A stretch of 64,000 bases of DNA, from the NCBI GenBank assembly GCA_030684515.1, contig JAUXVJ010000031.1:1-64000 (forward strand), written 5' to 3'. The stretch is from Actinomycetota bacterium (GTDB lineage: Bacteria; Actinomycetota; Actinomycetes; S36-B12). The position numbers were made by a program, and so were the translations under genes. Shown piece after piece: positions 1 to 9,510 of this stretch (within the stretch, counting starts at the first letter, position 1; every line of letters begins with the position of its first letter). The notes beneath the pieces are model-generated. The model saw nothing but the letters and a program-made list of their open reading frames with translations. It was not told the origin of the DNA and searched no databases.

Positions 1-1
1 C

Positions 2-67
2 GCAGATGTCCATGGCCAGCCGCCCGCTAAGAGAAGGACGGGCAAACAGGGGAGAGGCAAGAAATGA
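2..67 (+). CDS. C-terminal end of an upstream gene (partial)
   Basis: An open frame enters from the left edge and ends in TGA at 65-67. That stop overlaps the integrase ATG as ATGA, the usual sign of translational coupling. The visible 21 residues are strongly basic and rich in Lys, Arg and Gly. The product cannot be identified from this tail. Its position just before an integrase would fit an excisionase or a replication/regulatory gene of an integrated element, which is inference only. Confidence 0.4.
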   Translation, partial: ADVHGQPPAKRRTGKQGRGKK

Positions 68-1197
68 AGCGCGCCAACGGAATGGGAAGCGTCTTCAAGC
101 GGAAAAGTGATGGGCTTTGGATCGCAGCGATCCAGGATCCCATCACAGGCAAAAGCGTACGTCGATCTGCAAAGACAAAGAACGGTGCGGAAAAGTTGCT
201 GCAATCGATGCTTTCGCGCGTTAGAACGGGCGAGATCGCAGTGGACAAGAATGTCTCGCTTGCGCGCTACGTTGAGGACTGGCTGGTTGATCGCGCTGGA
301 TTACGACGACGGGAATCGACCGTTCGTGAGTACGAGCGATGTCTCGTGTCATATGTGCTCCCTTCAATCGGTGGAGTGCGCTTAGCCGCGCTCAACACTC
401 CAATGGTGGAAAGTCTCTTCGATCGGCTTGCGGAGGCCGGACTTTCGCATAACTCAATTCGCAACGTAAAGAAGGCGCTGTCCGCTTGTATGTCCGATGC
501 CGTGGCATCCCGAGTCCTCAGCACAAACCTCGTCCGACACGCTCGACTGCCCGAGAACGCGAGGCCGCCTAAGCCCATCGTTGTGCCGACATCGACGGAA
601 GTCCGCGACCTCCTGGAAAGCACTCAAGGAACGGCACTTGGTCGCCTCCTGGTGCTTTTGGTGTCGACTGGTGCTCGGGTTGGTGAAGGCCTGGCGACGA
701 AATGGTCGGATTTGGACCTCGATGCTGGGACTTGGGTTCTCGCGCAAACCCTGACCGTGAATCGTGCCGGGCAGACTGTCATCGGGCGGCGTACCAAGAC
801 GGGGCGTGTTCGTAGCATCCGTCTGACTCCGGCAGCGGTACAGGCCTTGCGCGAGCAGCGAGTGGAGATTGCAGCCAATCGTCTTGCGGCCCTGGCCTGG
901 GAGGACAACGACCTGGTTTTCCCCACCGCAATTGGAACTGTGAGTGACCCTCACAATAAACGGCGCGAACTCAAGAATCATGCTCGCAAGGTTGGGTACG
1001 AAACGTCCTTTCACGGGCTCAGGCATTACGCGGCCACAGTTGCTATGGCAAATGTGTCATCGACTCAGGTTCAGCAATTGCTTGGGCACGCCAGTCATCG
1101 GACAACGACAGATGTGTACGGGCACCTGCTTCAGGGACCCCAAGAGACGGCGGCCAATGCCATTGCGGAGAGTCTCGGTATGCAGGGGTTTGTATAG
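64..1197 (+). CDS. Tyrosine recombinase / phage-type integrase
   Basis: A 377-residue site-specific recombinase that would integrate and excise a mobile element at an att site. An N-terminal arm-binding-type region (about residues 5-50) is followed by a SAM-like core-binding domain (about 60-150) and the catalytic domain (about 175-365). Catalytic residues are visible: Arg in GARVGEG (about 204), the HGLRH box (about 317-321), His in LLGHAS (about 341) and the Tyr nucleophile in DVYGHL (about 352). It appears complete. The start has a purine-rich GGGGAG about 8 bases upstream. The gene ends about 60 bp before the 3' end of tRNA-Arg, the usual position for an integrase whose element uses that tRNA as attachment site. 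The element would lie to the left, outside the window. Confidence 0.93.
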   Translation: MKRANGMGSVFKRKSDGLWIAAIQDPITGKSVRRSAKTKNGAEKLLQSMLSRVRTGEIAVDKNVSLARYVEDWLVDRAGLRRRESTVREYERCLVSYVLPSIGGVRLAALNTPMVESLFDRLAEAGLSHNSIRNVKKALSACMSDAVASRVLSTNLVRHARLPENARPPKPIVVPTSTEVRDLLESTQGTALGRLLVLLVSTGARVGEGLATKWSDLDLDAGTWVLAQTLTVNRAGQTVIGRRTKTGRVRSIRLTPAAVQALREQRVEIAANRLAALAWEDNDLVFPTAIGTVSDPHNKRRELKNHARKVGYETSFHGLRHYAATVAMANVSSTQVQQLLGHASHRTTTDVYGHLLQGPQETAANAIAESLGMQGFV

Positions 1198-1255
1198 CGT
1201 TTGTACAAGTTGGGCCCATCTGTGGCATGTGTTATCAGGATTTCCTCACAAAAAG

Positions 1256-1328
1256 TGCGCCCGGAGGGACTCGAACCCCCAACCGACAGGGTAGAAACCT
1301 GTTGCTCTATCCATTGAGCTACGGGCGC
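1256..1328 (-). tRNA. tRNA-Arg (anticodon TCT)
   Basis: A full cloverleaf is readable on the minus strand: 7-bp acceptor stem GCGCCCG/CGGGCGC, a D arm, an anticodon stem ACAGG/CCTGT with loop TTTCTAC giving anticodon TCT, and a T arm with GGTTCGAGTCC. The discriminator base is A and CCA is not encoded. The 3' end faces the integrase, so the 3' half of this tRNA probably contains the attachment core of the element. Confidence 0.95.
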
Positions 1329-1357
1329 GTGCGGTGGTCATTCTTTCTTGTCGTGTT

Positions 1358-1375
1358 GAACGTGGGGAACGTGGG
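1358..1375. repeat. Tandem direct repeat, two 9-bp units
   Basis: GAACGTGGG occurs twice head to tail just upstream of tRNA-Arg on its promoter side. It may be chance, a regulatory repeat or part of an att arm. Confidence 0.35.
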
Positions 1376-1410
1376 TGCCAAGTCAATCAGTGCTGACGAT
1401 GACCGCCGCA

Positions 1411-1416
1411 TACGAT
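1411..1416 (+). promoter_or_regulatory. Candidate -10 element of the small membrane protein gene
   Basis: TACGAT matches TANNNT and ends 8 bases before the ATG at 1425. There is no clear Shine-Dalgarno sequence, so a leaderless or near-leaderless transcript is likely. Confidence 0.4.
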
Positions 1417-1424
1417 CGACCACT

Positions 1425-1664
1425 ATGAGCCAGTTTCAGATCGAACCCGCAAAGCGTTCATGGACTACAACCAAGGTCGTAGCCGTCATCGTTGCGCTCT
1501 TGAGCGCCGGATACATGTTGCCTTGGGCGATCGCCGCTGTCCGCGACGTTCCGCACTGGTCGGTGTTCTGGGTCAACTTGCTGCTGGGCTGGACGATCAT
1601 CGGCTGGATCGTGGCCCTTGTCATGTCACTGCGCGCCCAGCAGCAGCGAATCATTGAAGCCTAG
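1425..1664 (+). CDS. Small membrane protein, superinfection-immunity family
   Basis: A 79-residue protein with two predicted membrane helices (about 17-38 and 47-69) and the pattern GYMLPWAIAA followed by NLLLGWTIIGWIVAL. This resembles the phage T4 Imm-like superinfection immunity family, whose prototype blocks DNA entry of competing phages. Homologues are common in chromosomes as small uncharacterised membrane proteins, so an anti-phage role here is not shown. The start at 1425 was chosen over a longer frame that reads through tRNA-Arg. It faces hemL tail to tail with 9 bp between them. Its closeness to an integrated element suggests possible association but proves nothing. Confidence 0.7.
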   Translation: MSQFQIEPAKRSWTTTKVVAVIVALLSAGYMLPWAIAAVRDVPHWSVFWVNLLLGWTIIGWIVALVMSLRAQQQRIIEA

Positions 1665-1673
1665 AAGCACCCC

Positions 1674-2966
1674 CTACTCGGCGGCTGATCTCGCCGAGTC
1701 ATTCGCTGCTTTCTCGATGATCGCAAGATCGTCGTCGTCGTGCGCTGCTGACACAAACCAGGCTTCATAGGCCGACGGTGGCAGCCACACGCCCTTCTCC
1801 AACATTGCGTGGAAGAACTTGCCGAAGACTGCAGTGTCTTGAGTCTTGGCATCGTCGTAGTTCTTCACTTCCTGGCTTGTGAAGAAGAAGCTGAAGAGGT
1901 TGCCGGCGATCTGCGTCTGATGCTCGATCCCGTACTTGGTGAAAGCCGCGCTGACGATGTTCGCAACGGCGTTGGCCGTTGCGTCGAGATGTTCGTAGAC
2001 ATCTGAAGTGCAAAGCTTCAGGGTGGCAAGCCCTGCCGTGGTGGCAAGTGGATTGCCGCTGAGCGTTCCCGCTTGGTACACGGGACCGGCAGGAGCCAGC
2101 AGATCCATGATCGCTGCGCTACCGCCGACAGCAGCAAGTGGCATGCCGCCGCCAATGACCTTGCCGTAGGTGAATAGGTCGGGGGTCCACTGCTCCTGCT
2201 TGCCTTCCTTGCCCCACCAGCCGTCGGCAGCAACCCGGAATCCGGTCATGACTTCATCGAAGATGTACAGCGCACCATGCTGCGCGGTGAGATCTCGAAT
2301 TCGCTGGTTGAAGCCCGGTGGCGGTGGCACGACTCCCATGTTTGCGGGAATCGCCTCGGTGATCACCGCTGCTATGTCCTGCCCTCGCAGATTGAATAGC
2401 GCTTCCAGAGCCGGGACGTCACCGTATGGGAGTACCACGGTGTCTTGCGCGGAACCTGCCGTGACGCCCGGGGAGTCCGGCAAGCCAAGGGTTGCAACGC
2501 CAGAGCCAGCCGCAGCGAGCATTGAATCGGCATGACCGTGGTAGCAACCGGCGAACTTCACAATGACGGAACGATTGCTTGCAGCGCGTGCAATGCGCAG
2601 GGCCGTCATCACGGCCTCGGTGCCGGAGTTCGTGAAGCGGACTTTCTCTATCGCATTGACCAGATCGACGATGGCTTCAGCGAGTTCGACTTCAGGGGGG
2701 CATGGAGCGCCAAAGGAGAAGGAGTCCTGCGCTGCTGCGGTCACTGCTGCTACTACGTCCGAGTTGGCGTGTCCAAGGATTGCTGGTCCCCATGCGCCAA
2801 CGAGGTCGACGTAGGTCTTTCCTTCGACATCAGTGATGCGAGAGCCGTGCGCTTTCGCCACATACGGAGGTGTTCCGCCAACCGAACGAAAGGCCCGCAC
2901 TGGTGAGCTCACGCCACCGGGGATCACGTTCTGCGCACGGTTGAACCACTCTTGCGAAGTTGTCAT
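1674..2966 (-). CDS. hemL: Glutamate-1-semialdehyde 2,1-aminomutase
   Basis: A 430-residue PLP enzyme that converts glutamate-1-semialdehyde to 5-aminolevulinate, the second step of the C5 haem pathway. It starts in typical fashion with a [10 protein letters not shown] segment. The PLP region contains [13 protein letters not shown], and the PLP lysine lies in [18 protein letters not shown]. Length is normal for the family. It is the last gene of the minus-strand haem operon, 3 bp after hemB. Its product feeds HemB. The substrate is made by HemA, encoded in the divergent plus operon. Confidence 0.97.
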   Translation of the reverse strand: MTTSQEWFNRAQNVIPGGVSSPVRAFRSVGGTPPYVAKAHGSRITDVEGKTYVDLVGAWGPAILGHANSDVVAAVTAAAQDSFSFGAPCPPEVELAEAIVDLVNAIEKVRFTNSGTEAVMTALRIARAASNRSVIVKFAGCYHGHADSMLAAAGSGVATLGLPDSPGVTAGSAQDTVVLPYGDVPALEALFNLRGQDIAAVITEAIPANMGVVPPPPGFNQRIRDLTAQHGALYIFDEVMTGFRVAADGWWGKEGKQEQWTPDLFTYGKVIGGGMPLAAVGGSAAIMDLLAPAGPVYQAGTLSGNPLATTAGLATLKLCTSDVYEHLDATANAVANIVSAAFTKYGIEHQTQIAGNLFSFFFTSQEVKNYDDAKTQDTAVFGKFFHAMLEKGVWLPPSAYEAWFVSAAHDDDDLAIIEKAANDSARSAAE

Positions 2967-2969
2967 TGG

Positions 2970-3944
2970 CTATCGATTCAGCAGGTGGGCAACCTCAGTT
3001 GCCCAGTAGGTGGCGATGATGTCGGCTCCAGCGCGCTTGACTGAGGTGAGGGTTTCCAAGATCGCCCGTTCGCGGTCGATCATTCCCGCAGCGGCGGCGG
3101 CCTCGATCATTGACGACTCTCCAGACACCACATAGGCCGCGACGGGAACGTCGACTTCATTGGCAACTCTGGCGATGATGTCCAGATACGGCAGCCCGGG
3201 CTTGACCATCACGATGTCAGCGCCTTCGGCAACATCCAGCCGCACCTCACGGATCGCCTCGGTCACGTTCGCTGGGTCCTGTTGATAGGAGCGACGGTCG
3301 CCCTCGAGACTTGATTCCACTGCATCACGAAAGGGTCCGTAGAAGGCGCTTGCGAATTTGGCGGCATACGCCAGAAGAACAGTGTCCGTTGATCCGGCAG
3401 CGTCGAGTGCTTCGCGCACGGCCCCGACTTGCCCGTCCATCATCCCGCTCAATCCGAGGATGTCGGCGCCAGCATCGGCAAGGGTGAGTGACATGCGTTG
3501 GTACTGAGCCAGGGTTGCATCGTTGTCGACGGTTCCGTGTGCATCGAGCACCCCGCAATGACCATGCGTAGTGAACTCGTCAAGACACAAGTCTGCGATC
3601 ACTGGCATCGCATCGCCGAGTTCGGCTTTGGTCCATCGAATCGCATTGGCCAGAATGCTGTGTGGATCGCAGGCCGCATCGCCATTGGCGTCCTTTGTTG
3701 ACGGGACGCCGAAGAGCATGACTGCGCCGACACCTGCAGCAGCTGCATCGTTTACGGCCTTCGCGAGCGATGACTGTGAATGTTGCACAACGCCTGGCAT
3801 CGAACCGATGGCCACTGGCTCGATCGCGCCTTCGCGCACGAACATCGGAAGGATGAAGTTGCCAGCATCCAAGTGCACCTGTCGGACGAGCGTACGCAGG
3901 GCATCAGTGCGACGAAGTCGCCGCGGCCGCTCGTTCAGGTTCAT
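2970..3944 (-). CDS. hemB: Delta-aminolevulinic acid dehydratase (porphobilinogen synthase)
   Basis: A 324-residue enzyme condensing two 5-aminolevulinates into porphobilinogen. The two Schiff-base lysines are in [12 protein letters not shown] and [12 protein letters not shown]. The metal loop reads [14 protein letters not shown], so two of the three zinc cysteines of the E. coli type are present and the middle one is Asp. The start at 3944 ([12 protein letters not shown]) fits the family. A longer frame would add 39 unrelated residues and run into cpfC. It lies 13 bp after cpfC and 3 bp before hemL in the operon. Confidence 0.96.
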   Translation of the reverse strand: MNLNERPRRLRRTDALRTLVRQVHLDAGNFILPMFVREGAIEPVAIGSMPGVVQHSQSSLAKAVNDAAAAGVGAVMLFGVPSTKDANGDAACDPHSILANAIRWTKAELGDAMPVIADLCLDEFTTHGHCGVLDAHGTVDNDATLAQYQRMSLTLADAGADILGLSGMMDGQVGAVREALDAAGSTDTVLLAYAAKFASAFYGPFRDAVESSLEGDRRSYQQDPANVTEAIREVRLDVAEGADIVMVKPGLPYLDIIARVANEVDVPVAAYVVSGESSMIEAAAAAGMIDRERAILETLTSVKRAGADIIATYWATEVAHLLNR

Positions 3945-3957
3945 GATGCTGAGGAGC

Positions 3958-5019
3958 CTAGACCCCAGGGATCGTCGGCAATTCTGATCGGGGGTTGGGG
4001 CAGCACGTGCCCGAGCAAAGGCCGGCGAGATCAGTGCGCGTTGGTTCACCCAGCCGTGCATCTTCTATGACATCGGCGAGTGCACTGACGAATGAAGGCG
4101 AGATCCCGGGTGTCGGGATTCGCACACAGGCGAGGTTGAGTTCCTCGGCAGTGCCCATCGCCTCAGTGTCGAGATCCCACATCACTTCCATGTGGTCGCT
4201 GACAAAACCGATGGGTACGAGCACGACAGCTGTGGTCTGTCCTTGGGCAGCGATCTCGCGAAGTGCATCGTTGACGTCAGGCTCGAGCCAGGGTGTCTCG
4301 GGAGCGCCGCTGCGCGACTGGAAGACGAGTCGACTTCGCGGGTGCAGGCCTGTGGCAATGCCGACAACGCGCATCACGTCAGCGATCACCGACTCGTGCT
4401 GTTTCACGTACAGACCCGGGTACACATGCGGCGCCGGACCCGAGGTTTCGGCACTTGCAGTGGGTAGGGAATGGGTGGTGAAGAGCACATCGATGGCAGC
4501 TTCAAGGTGATTGTCATTGACGAGATAGACAAGCGCGTTGGACAGCACCTCAATCACGTGGGCTGTGAAGCCATGTCGATTGCTGTACGGGAAAGCCATG
4601 TCGACGCTGATCTGCGGAGCATCTGCTTCGTCGAGTGCAGCAGCAATGTTCTCGCGATACTGACGACATCCGCTGTACGACGGGTAGGCGCTTGTCGCGA
4701 TTGCCAGCACCCTGGTTCTGCCATCTTCGTCGAGAGTGCGGATGGCATCAGTGAAGTCGGGATCCCAGTTGCGGTTTCCCCAGTAGATCGGCAGATCGAT
4801 CCCGCGATCCATCAGTTCATGGTGCAAGGCATTCATCAGCTCGCGGTTCTGCTGATTGATCGGACTGACCCCACCGAAGCGCTGGTAGCGCTGGCTGACC
4901 TCGTCGAGCCGTTCGCGCGGGATGCCGCGACCTTGCGTCACTCGCTCAAGAAAGGGAATGACGTCGTCTGGACCTTCTGGCCCGCCAAATGAGGCAAGCA
5001 GGATTGCGTCATAGCTCAT
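3958..5019 (-). CDS. cpfC: Coproporphyrin III ferrochelatase
   Basis: A 353-residue ferrochelatase-family enzyme (also annotated hemH) inserting Fe2+ into coproporphyrin III in the coproporphyrin-dependent route. It carries the family motif TTHSLPTA with the metal-loading His, and [16 protein letters not shown]. The C-terminus has a Cys-rich stretch [11 protein letters not shown], matching the [2Fe-2S] site of actinobacterial ferrochelatases. The start at 5019 forms an ATGA overlap with the chdC stop. The alternative start 18 bp upstream would add six residues inside chdC. The neighbours chdC and cgoX support the copro substrate rather than protoporphyrin. Confidence 0.95.
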   Translation of the reverse strand: MSYDAILLASFGGPEGPDDVIPFLERVTQGRGIPRERLDEVSQRYQRFGGVSPINQQNRELMNALHHELMDRGIDLPIYWGNRNWDPDFTDAIRTLDEDGRTRVLAIATSAYPSYSGCRQYRENIAAALDEADAPQISVDMAFPYSNRHGFTAHVIEVLSNALVYLVNDNHLEAAIDVLFTTHSLPTASAETSGPAPHVYPGLYVKQHESVIADVMRVVGIATGLHPRSRLVFQSRSGAPETPWLEPDVNDALREIAAQGQTTAVVLVPIGFVSDHMEVMWDLDTEAMGTAEELNLACVRIPTPGISPSFVSALADVIEDARLGEPTRTDLAGLCSGTCCPNPRSELPTIPGV

Positions 5020-5726
5020 CGAAGGCTGTCGACCCACTCGGCTGCTGCCAATCGCCGACCCGTGAAGAAGGGCACTTCTTCACGTACGTGCAGGCGAGCC
5101 TTTGCAGAGCGAAGAGTTCTCATCATGTCGACGATTTCATCCAGATCATCAGACTCAAGGGCCAGCACCCACTCGTAGTCACCCAGGGCAAAGGCAGCAA
5201 CGGTGTTTGACTGAATGCCCGAATAGTCGCGACCCATCATGCCGTGCTCGAAGAGCATTTCGCGGCGTTCCTCCTCGGGCAGCAGGTACCACTCATATGA
5301 GCGCACAAATGGGTAGACCGACACCCACTCCTTTGGCTCCTTGCCCAACATGAACGAGGGAACGTGAGACTTGTTGAACTCAGCTGGTCGATGCATGGCC
5401 ATGCCCGACCAGGTGACCTCAATTGACTTCCCAAGCTCGCTGCGACGCAAGTCGCGCAGCGCTTTCTGAATGGCGTCCGCACTTGAGGCGTGGATCCATG
5501 TCATGACGTCAGCATCGGCGCGCATCCCGGAGATGTCATAGAGCCCGCGGACCACGATGTCCAGATCTGCCCACTTGGCTAGGAGTTGCTCGAGTTCCTC
5601 ACTTGCCAAGGCGCTCGGCTGTCCTATGCGCTTGAACGCAGTCCAGCAGGTGTAGCGAATGATCTCGTTGGCTTCGCGCGCCGTGAGCTTGGGCGCCGAA
5701 GCGACTCGTACATCAGAAGTGACCAT
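5016..5726 (-). CDS. chdC: Coproheme decarboxylase (HemQ/ChdC)
   Basis: A 236-residue chlorite-dismutase-fold protein that decarboxylates coproheme III to haem b, the final step of the Gram-positive haem route. The proximal haem ligand is probably the His in LFEHGMMGRDYSG. A conserved YPFVRSYEWY stretch includes the Tyr expected to carry the radical. Length is typical for actinobacterial HemQ. It sits between cgoX (3 bp upstream) and cpfC (ATGA overlap), so the three last enzymes of the pathway are co-translated. A catalase- or chlorite-degrading role is unlikely given this context. Confidence 0.96.
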   Translation of the reverse strand: MVTSDVRVASAPKLTAREANEIIRYTCWTAFKRIGQPSALASEELEQLLAKWADLDIVVRGLYDISGMRADADVMTWIHASSADAIQKALRDLRRSELGKSIEVTWSGMAMHRPAEFNKSHVPSFMLGKEPKEWVSVYPFVRSYEWYLLPEEERREMLFEHGMMGRDYSGIQSNTVAAFALGDYEWVLALESDDLDEIVDMMRTLRSAKARLHVREEVPFFTGRRLAAAEWVDSLR

Positions 5727-5729
5727 GCC

Positions 5730-7100
5730 TCAGTTTCGCACCTTGTCGATAGAGGCGCGAGCCTGCCCGATGGTGCCGGCTAGACCATTGCCGGCCATGC
5801 CAGACACGGCCACCGAAAGGCCAGGGGTGCCGGCGACTGCCGCGCGCAGTTGCGCGACCTTGGCTCGGTGCCCTACGCGAGGGTGCAGAAGAGACCCACT
5901 CCAGCGCGCCACGTAGGTGTCCTCGAAAACTGGGAGAGAGCTGCCGAGCAAGAGTTCCAGGTCGGCGTGCGCGATGTCTGGCAATTCGTTGAGGGATTCC
6001 TGGATTACTCCGTCGCGTCCATAGGACAGCCGGATCATGTGTCGTCCTGGGCCATAGGACTCGCGGATCCACCCCCACTTCGACGACGCATGGGTGATGG
6101 CCTTGGCCCGCAGGCCTGGGGTACTTGGTGCAATCAATGCTCCGGAGCCGAGCGGGTCCTGGTCGAGAAGTTCGGACGAAATGACGGCAGCGAAGACAAT
6201 CACGTCACCGACGTACATCTGACTCAGTGGTTCGTGGACTTCAGGAACTGCCGTCAGCACACTCGCTGCACTGCGCGCATCAAGTGCAACGACGACCTGG
6301 TCTGCAGTGAAGACGCCGCTAGTTGTCTGCACTGTCCACTGCGTTCCGCTTTGCGAAACGTTGAGCACAGTTACGCCAGTGCGCAGATCCACGCCGCTGG
6401 CTTCAAGTGACTGAATCACAGCGGAAGCAAGCACGGACATCCCTCCGCGCAGTCCGCGGATGGCTGAACCCGGAATCCCCGAAGCAGAACGCATTGCCAT
6501 CGCAGCATTGGCAAGCCCGCCGTGCTTGACAGTCGCCGACGTGATTCCGGGGCTGATGGCCTCGGCTTCGGCAAGGTCAGGATGCAGTGCGTGTACTCCG
6601 CCAACGACTGGAGTGGTGATCAAGTCAGCGACCGCATCACCGAGACGTTGACGGACGAGCGCACCCAGCGTGAGTGCTGGATCCCACTCCTTCGGCACTT
6701 GCTGCTCGTCCAACTGCGCAGCGAGTTCAGCGGCGTCTTTGCCGATGATCGCCACAACCTCAGGTGCCAGTGGGTTGGTGGGAATACCCAGAAGTGCGTG
6801 CGGCATGGCGAAGGTGCCATGAGGGACTACCAGGCGTGAGTCAGATCTGCGCGGTTCAACCGAGAGGTGCGTGAGTCCAAGCTGCTCGATTAGTGCCGAG
6901 GTGTCCGGGCGGGTGATGGCGTACGACTCCGCGCCGACATCCACTGTCACCCCGCCAAGGCTCACTCCTTGGACCGCTCCGCCTAGTCGGTTGCCGGCCT
7001 CGAGCAGGAGCACAGAGTGTCCCGCGTTGGAAGCCTCCAAGGCGGCCATAAGGCCGCCAGCGCCGCCGCCAACGATGACGACATCATGACGATCGGTCAC
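5730..7100 (-). CDS. cgoX: Coproporphyrinogen III oxidase, FAD-dependent (HemY type)
   Basis: A 456-residue flavoprotein oxidising coproporphyrinogen III to coproporphyrin III with O2. The N-terminus has the FAD dinucleotide-binding motif VVIVGGGAGGLMAA and LLLEAGNRLGGAVQ. The C-terminus has VAVSGMAGNGLAGTIGQ, the second FAD-contact motif of the family. It starts at GTG 7100, 3 bp after the hemE stop. Older annotation would call it protoporphyrinogen oxidase (hemY). The neighbouring chdC and the absence of hemF or hemN here favour coproporphyrinogen as substrate. Confidence 0.95.
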   Translation of the reverse strand: MTDRHDVVIVGGGAGGLMAALEASNAGHSVLLLEAGNRLGGAVQGVSLGGVTVDVGAESYAITRPDTSALIEQLGLTHLSVEPRRSDSRLVVPHGTFAMPHALLGIPTNPLAPEVVAIIGKDAAELAAQLDEQQVPKEWDPALTLGALVRQRLGDAVADLITTPVVGGVHALHPDLAEAEAISPGITSATVKHGGLANAAMAMRSASGIPGSAIRGLRGGMSVLASAVIQSLEASGVDLRTGVTVLNVSQSGTQWTVQTTSGVFTADQVVVALDARSAASVLTAVPEVHEPLSQMYVGDVIVFAAVISSELLDQDPLGSGALIAPSTPGLRAKAITHASSKWGWIRESYGPGRHMIRLSYGRDGVIQESLNELPDIAHADLELLLGSSLPVFEDTYVARWSGSLLHPRVGHRAKVAQLRAAVAGTPGLSVAVSGMAGNGLAGTIGQARASIDKVRN

Positions 7101-7103
7101 GCG

Positions 7104-8174
7104 TCAGCCTTCTTCATGCACGAGAGCGACCATGCGCGTCAGCACATCAGGATCAGTGTCTGGTGGCACGCCGTGACCAAGGTTGACCACGTGGCCGGGT
7201 GCACTGAGCCCGCGATTCAAGACATCTCGCACATTGGCAGCCAAGAGATCCCAAGGTCCAGCAAGCAGTTCTGGATCGATGTTGCCTTGCAGCGCGGTGC
7301 TACCGCCAAGCAGGTCGTTTGCCATATCGAGCGGCGTGAACTGGTCGACGCCGACGACAGTGGCTCCCACGTCGCGCATCGCAACCAACAGGTGCCCGGT
7401 TCTGGTGCCGAAGTGAATGCGTGGAACGGGCAGGTCTTCAACTTGCTGCATTACAGCGGCTGAGTGGGGTGCGACAAATGTCTGATACTCATCGAGAGTG
7501 AGCGCGCCAGCCCAGGAATCAAACAACTGCACGGCGCTTGCTCCCGCAATGGCTTGAGTGCGAAGGAAGACACCCGTGGTCTTGGCTACCCAGGCAAGCA
7601 GTGCGTGCCAAGTCTGCGGATCCTCACGCATGAGTGCCTTGGTGTGGAGGTATTCGCGTGAGGGGCGACCCTCAACAAGATATGAAGCCAAAGTGAAGGG
7701 GGCTCCGGCAAAGCCAATGAGCGGCACCGGGCCCAACTCTGCGACCAGGATGCCGATTGCTTCGATGATCGGTGCCAAGGCCGCAGGGTCAAGCTCTGGC
7801 AGATTCTTGACCTGCTCAGCAGTTCGGATCGGCTCGCCCATGACTGGCCCGACCCCGGCGACAATGTCGACGTCGATGCCCGCGAGCTTCAAGGGAATAA
7901 CGATGTCACTGAAGAAGATGGCGGCATCGACCTTGTGGCGGCGAACCGGCTGCAGTGTGATTTCAGCCACCATGTCCGGTCGAAGGCAGGAGTCCAGCAT
8001 CGCTGTGCCCTCGCGCAGCGCGCGGTACTCGGGCAGGGAACGACCTGCTTGTCGCATCATCCAAATGGGTCGAGTCTTGGGGCGTCCGCCTCGATATGCC
8101 GTGATCAGAGCCGAATTGGAAGTCGATCCGCCGATCAGTGGGTGCCGCGCAGGCAGTCCATCTGGAGAAGTCAT
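7104..8174 (-). CDS. hemE: Uroporphyrinogen decarboxylase
   Basis: A 356-residue cytosolic enzyme removing four carboxyl groups from uroporphyrinogen III to give coproporphyrinogen III. Signature motifs are present: PIWMMRQAGRSLPEYR near residue 35 and GFAGAPFTLASYLVEG in mid-protein. It is the first gene of the six-gene minus operon and lies divergent to hemA across 76 bp. The ATG at 8174 is preceded by a TAAGTT hexamer 6 bases upstream and no Shine-Dalgarno, so it is probably read from a leaderless mRNA. Confidence 0.97.
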   Translation of the reverse strand: MTSPDGLPARHPLIGGSTSNSALITAYRGGRPKTRPIWMMRQAGRSLPEYRALREGTAMLDSCLRPDMVAEITLQPVRRHKVDAAIFFSDIVIPLKLAGIDVDIVAGVGPVMGEPIRTAEQVKNLPELDPAALAPIIEAIGILVAELGPVPLIGFAGAPFTLASYLVEGRPSREYLHTKALMREDPQTWHALLAWVAKTTGVFLRTQAIAGASAVQLFDSWAGALTLDEYQTFVAPHSAAVMQQVEDLPVPRIHFGTRTGHLLVAMRDVGATVVGVDQFTPLDMANDLLGGSTALQGNIDPELLAGPWDLLAANVRDVLNRGLSAPGHVVNLGHGVPPDTDPDVLTRMVALVHEEG

Positions 8175-8180
8175 GCCTAG

Positions 8181-8186
8181 AACTTA
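8181..8186 (-). promoter_or_regulatory. Candidate -10 element for the hemE operon (leaderless)
   Basis: On the minus strand TAAGTT ends exactly 6 bases before the hemE ATG, which would place the transcription start at the start codon. Confidence 0.55.
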
Positions 8187-8238
8187 GTAGAAGCGCGTCT
8201 GAGCAAGGTTCCGCGCGATGGCTGGGCGTGCTCGGCCC

Positions 8239-8244
8239 TAGAAT
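8239..8244 (+). promoter_or_regulatory. Candidate -10 element for the hemA operon (leaderless)
   Basis: TAGAAT, a good -10 match, ends 6 bases before the ATG at 8251. There is no Shine-Dalgarno sequence. This supports the first of three closely spaced ATGs as the start. Confidence 0.6.
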
Positions 8245-8250
8245 CACAGC

Positions 8251-9510
8251 ATGGTGATGGTCATGGTCGGCGCGAGCCATCATGACGTCACCCTCGACGA
8301 AGTCTCACGACTTACGGCCGCCGGAGAGGGCTTGGCCCGGAAGCTGACCCAATCCAGCCCGGACATCAATGGTGCTGTGGTGCTGTCCACCTGCAACCGC
8401 TTCGAGATCTATCTCGATCTCGAGCGCTTTCATGATGCGGTCGAACTCACCACCGCGTCTGTCGCGCAGGCGGCGCGCCTTGATCCAGATTTCGTTGTCG
8501 ATGCCATGCGGGTACTTGTGGGCACAGCCGTGGGCCAGCACCTCTTCTCCGTCGCATCTGGCCTGGAGTCGATGGTGGTTGGCGAGGACGAAATCGCCGG
8601 ACAGGTTCGCCAAGCCCTTGCCACAGCCCAGGAAGAGCGAACCACTTCACCGACACTTGAGCGGCTCCTGCAGCGCGCACTCGCGACTTCCAAAGCGGTG
8701 ACGAGTTCAACCGGACTCGGTGCGGCCGGCCGTTCGATTGTCAGCGTGGGCCTGGATGTTGCTGAGCAGCGCTATGGCTCGCTCGCAGGCCGTCGTGCCC
8801 TGATTCTTGGTACCGGTTCCTATGCGCGCGTGGTCACGGCGGCACTGCAAAAGCTGGGATGCGTGGACATCCATGTGTATTCCTCGTCTGGTCGTGCAGC
8901 ACAGTTTGCGCATTCGCGTGAACTTGTCCCAGTCGAAAGCGAGCAGCTCATTGCGGCCATCGCTGATGCGCAACTCATCGCCGCGTGCAGTGGCACTTCT
9001 GAATATCTCGTGGACCAGTCAGTGATGGTGGCGGCCCGAGGCCTGCGCGGGTCTGGCGATATCCCAGTGATTCCCATCATCGATCTGGCGCTTACTCCGG
9101 ATGTTGCACCTGAAGTAGCGCAGTGTGCGTGGGCTGATGTCATCAATCTGGAAGTCATTCGCGAGTTCGCGCCGCGTGAGCATTCCTCAGCGATCCTTGA
9201 AGCACAGGACATCGTGCTGCAGGCCGTAGCCGAATTCGAACTCACCGAGTCCGGTCGCAGCGCTGATCACGCGGTCGTTGCCATGCGCACGCACGTCATG
9301 TCGATCATCAATGAGGAGATGGAGCGCATCCGCACCCGCGTTGATGCCGACACAGCCGAAGAAGTTGCCCGTGCCCTTCATCGAGTCTCCAACACGATCT
9401 TGCACACACCTTCAATTCGCGCGCAGGAGCTTGCCCGCACCGGAGATTTCGCGGACTACCAGAAGGCGATTCACACGCTCTTTGGTATTGACCTCGACGC
9501 CCGTGGCTAA
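8251..9510 (+). CDS. hemA: Glutamyl-tRNA reductase
   Basis: A 419-residue NADPH enzyme reducing Glu-tRNA(Glu) to glutamate-1-semialdehyde, the committed step of the C5 pathway. The catalytic Cys lies in VVLSTCNRFEIYL. The linker ERLLQRALATSKAVTSST and the NADPH-binding ALILGTGSYARVV follow, then the C-terminal dimerisation helices. Three ATGs lie within the first five codons (8251, 8257, 8263). The promoter position favours 8251. Its last 8 bp overlap hemC/hemD, so the two are probably co-translated. It is divergent from the hemE operon, which allows joint control of haem synthesis. Confidence 0.96.
   Translation: MVMVMVGASHHDVTLDEVSRLTAAGEGLARKLTQSSPDINGAVVLSTCNRFEIYLDLERFHDAVELTTASVAQAARLDPDFVVDAMRVLVGTAVGQHLFSVASGLESMVVGEDEIAGQVRQALATAQEERTTSPTLERLLQRALATSKAVTSSTGLGAAGRSIVSVGLDVAEQRYGSLAGRRALILGTGSYARVVTAALQKLGCVDIHVYSSSGRAAQFAHSRELVPVESEQLIAAIADAQLIAACSGTSEYLVDQSVMVAARGLRGSGDIPVIPIIDLALTPDVAPEVAQCAWADVINLEVIREFAPREHSSAILEAQDIVLQAVAEFELTESGRSADHAVVAMRTHVMSIINEEMERIRTRVDADTAEEVARALHRVSNTILHTPSIRAQELARTGDFADYQKAIHTLFGIDLDARG

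Noticed and set aside
1227-1424. N-terminal extension of the small membrane protein through tRNA-Arg
   Set aside because: It would translate the tRNA gene. The ATG at 1425 starts the conserved part.
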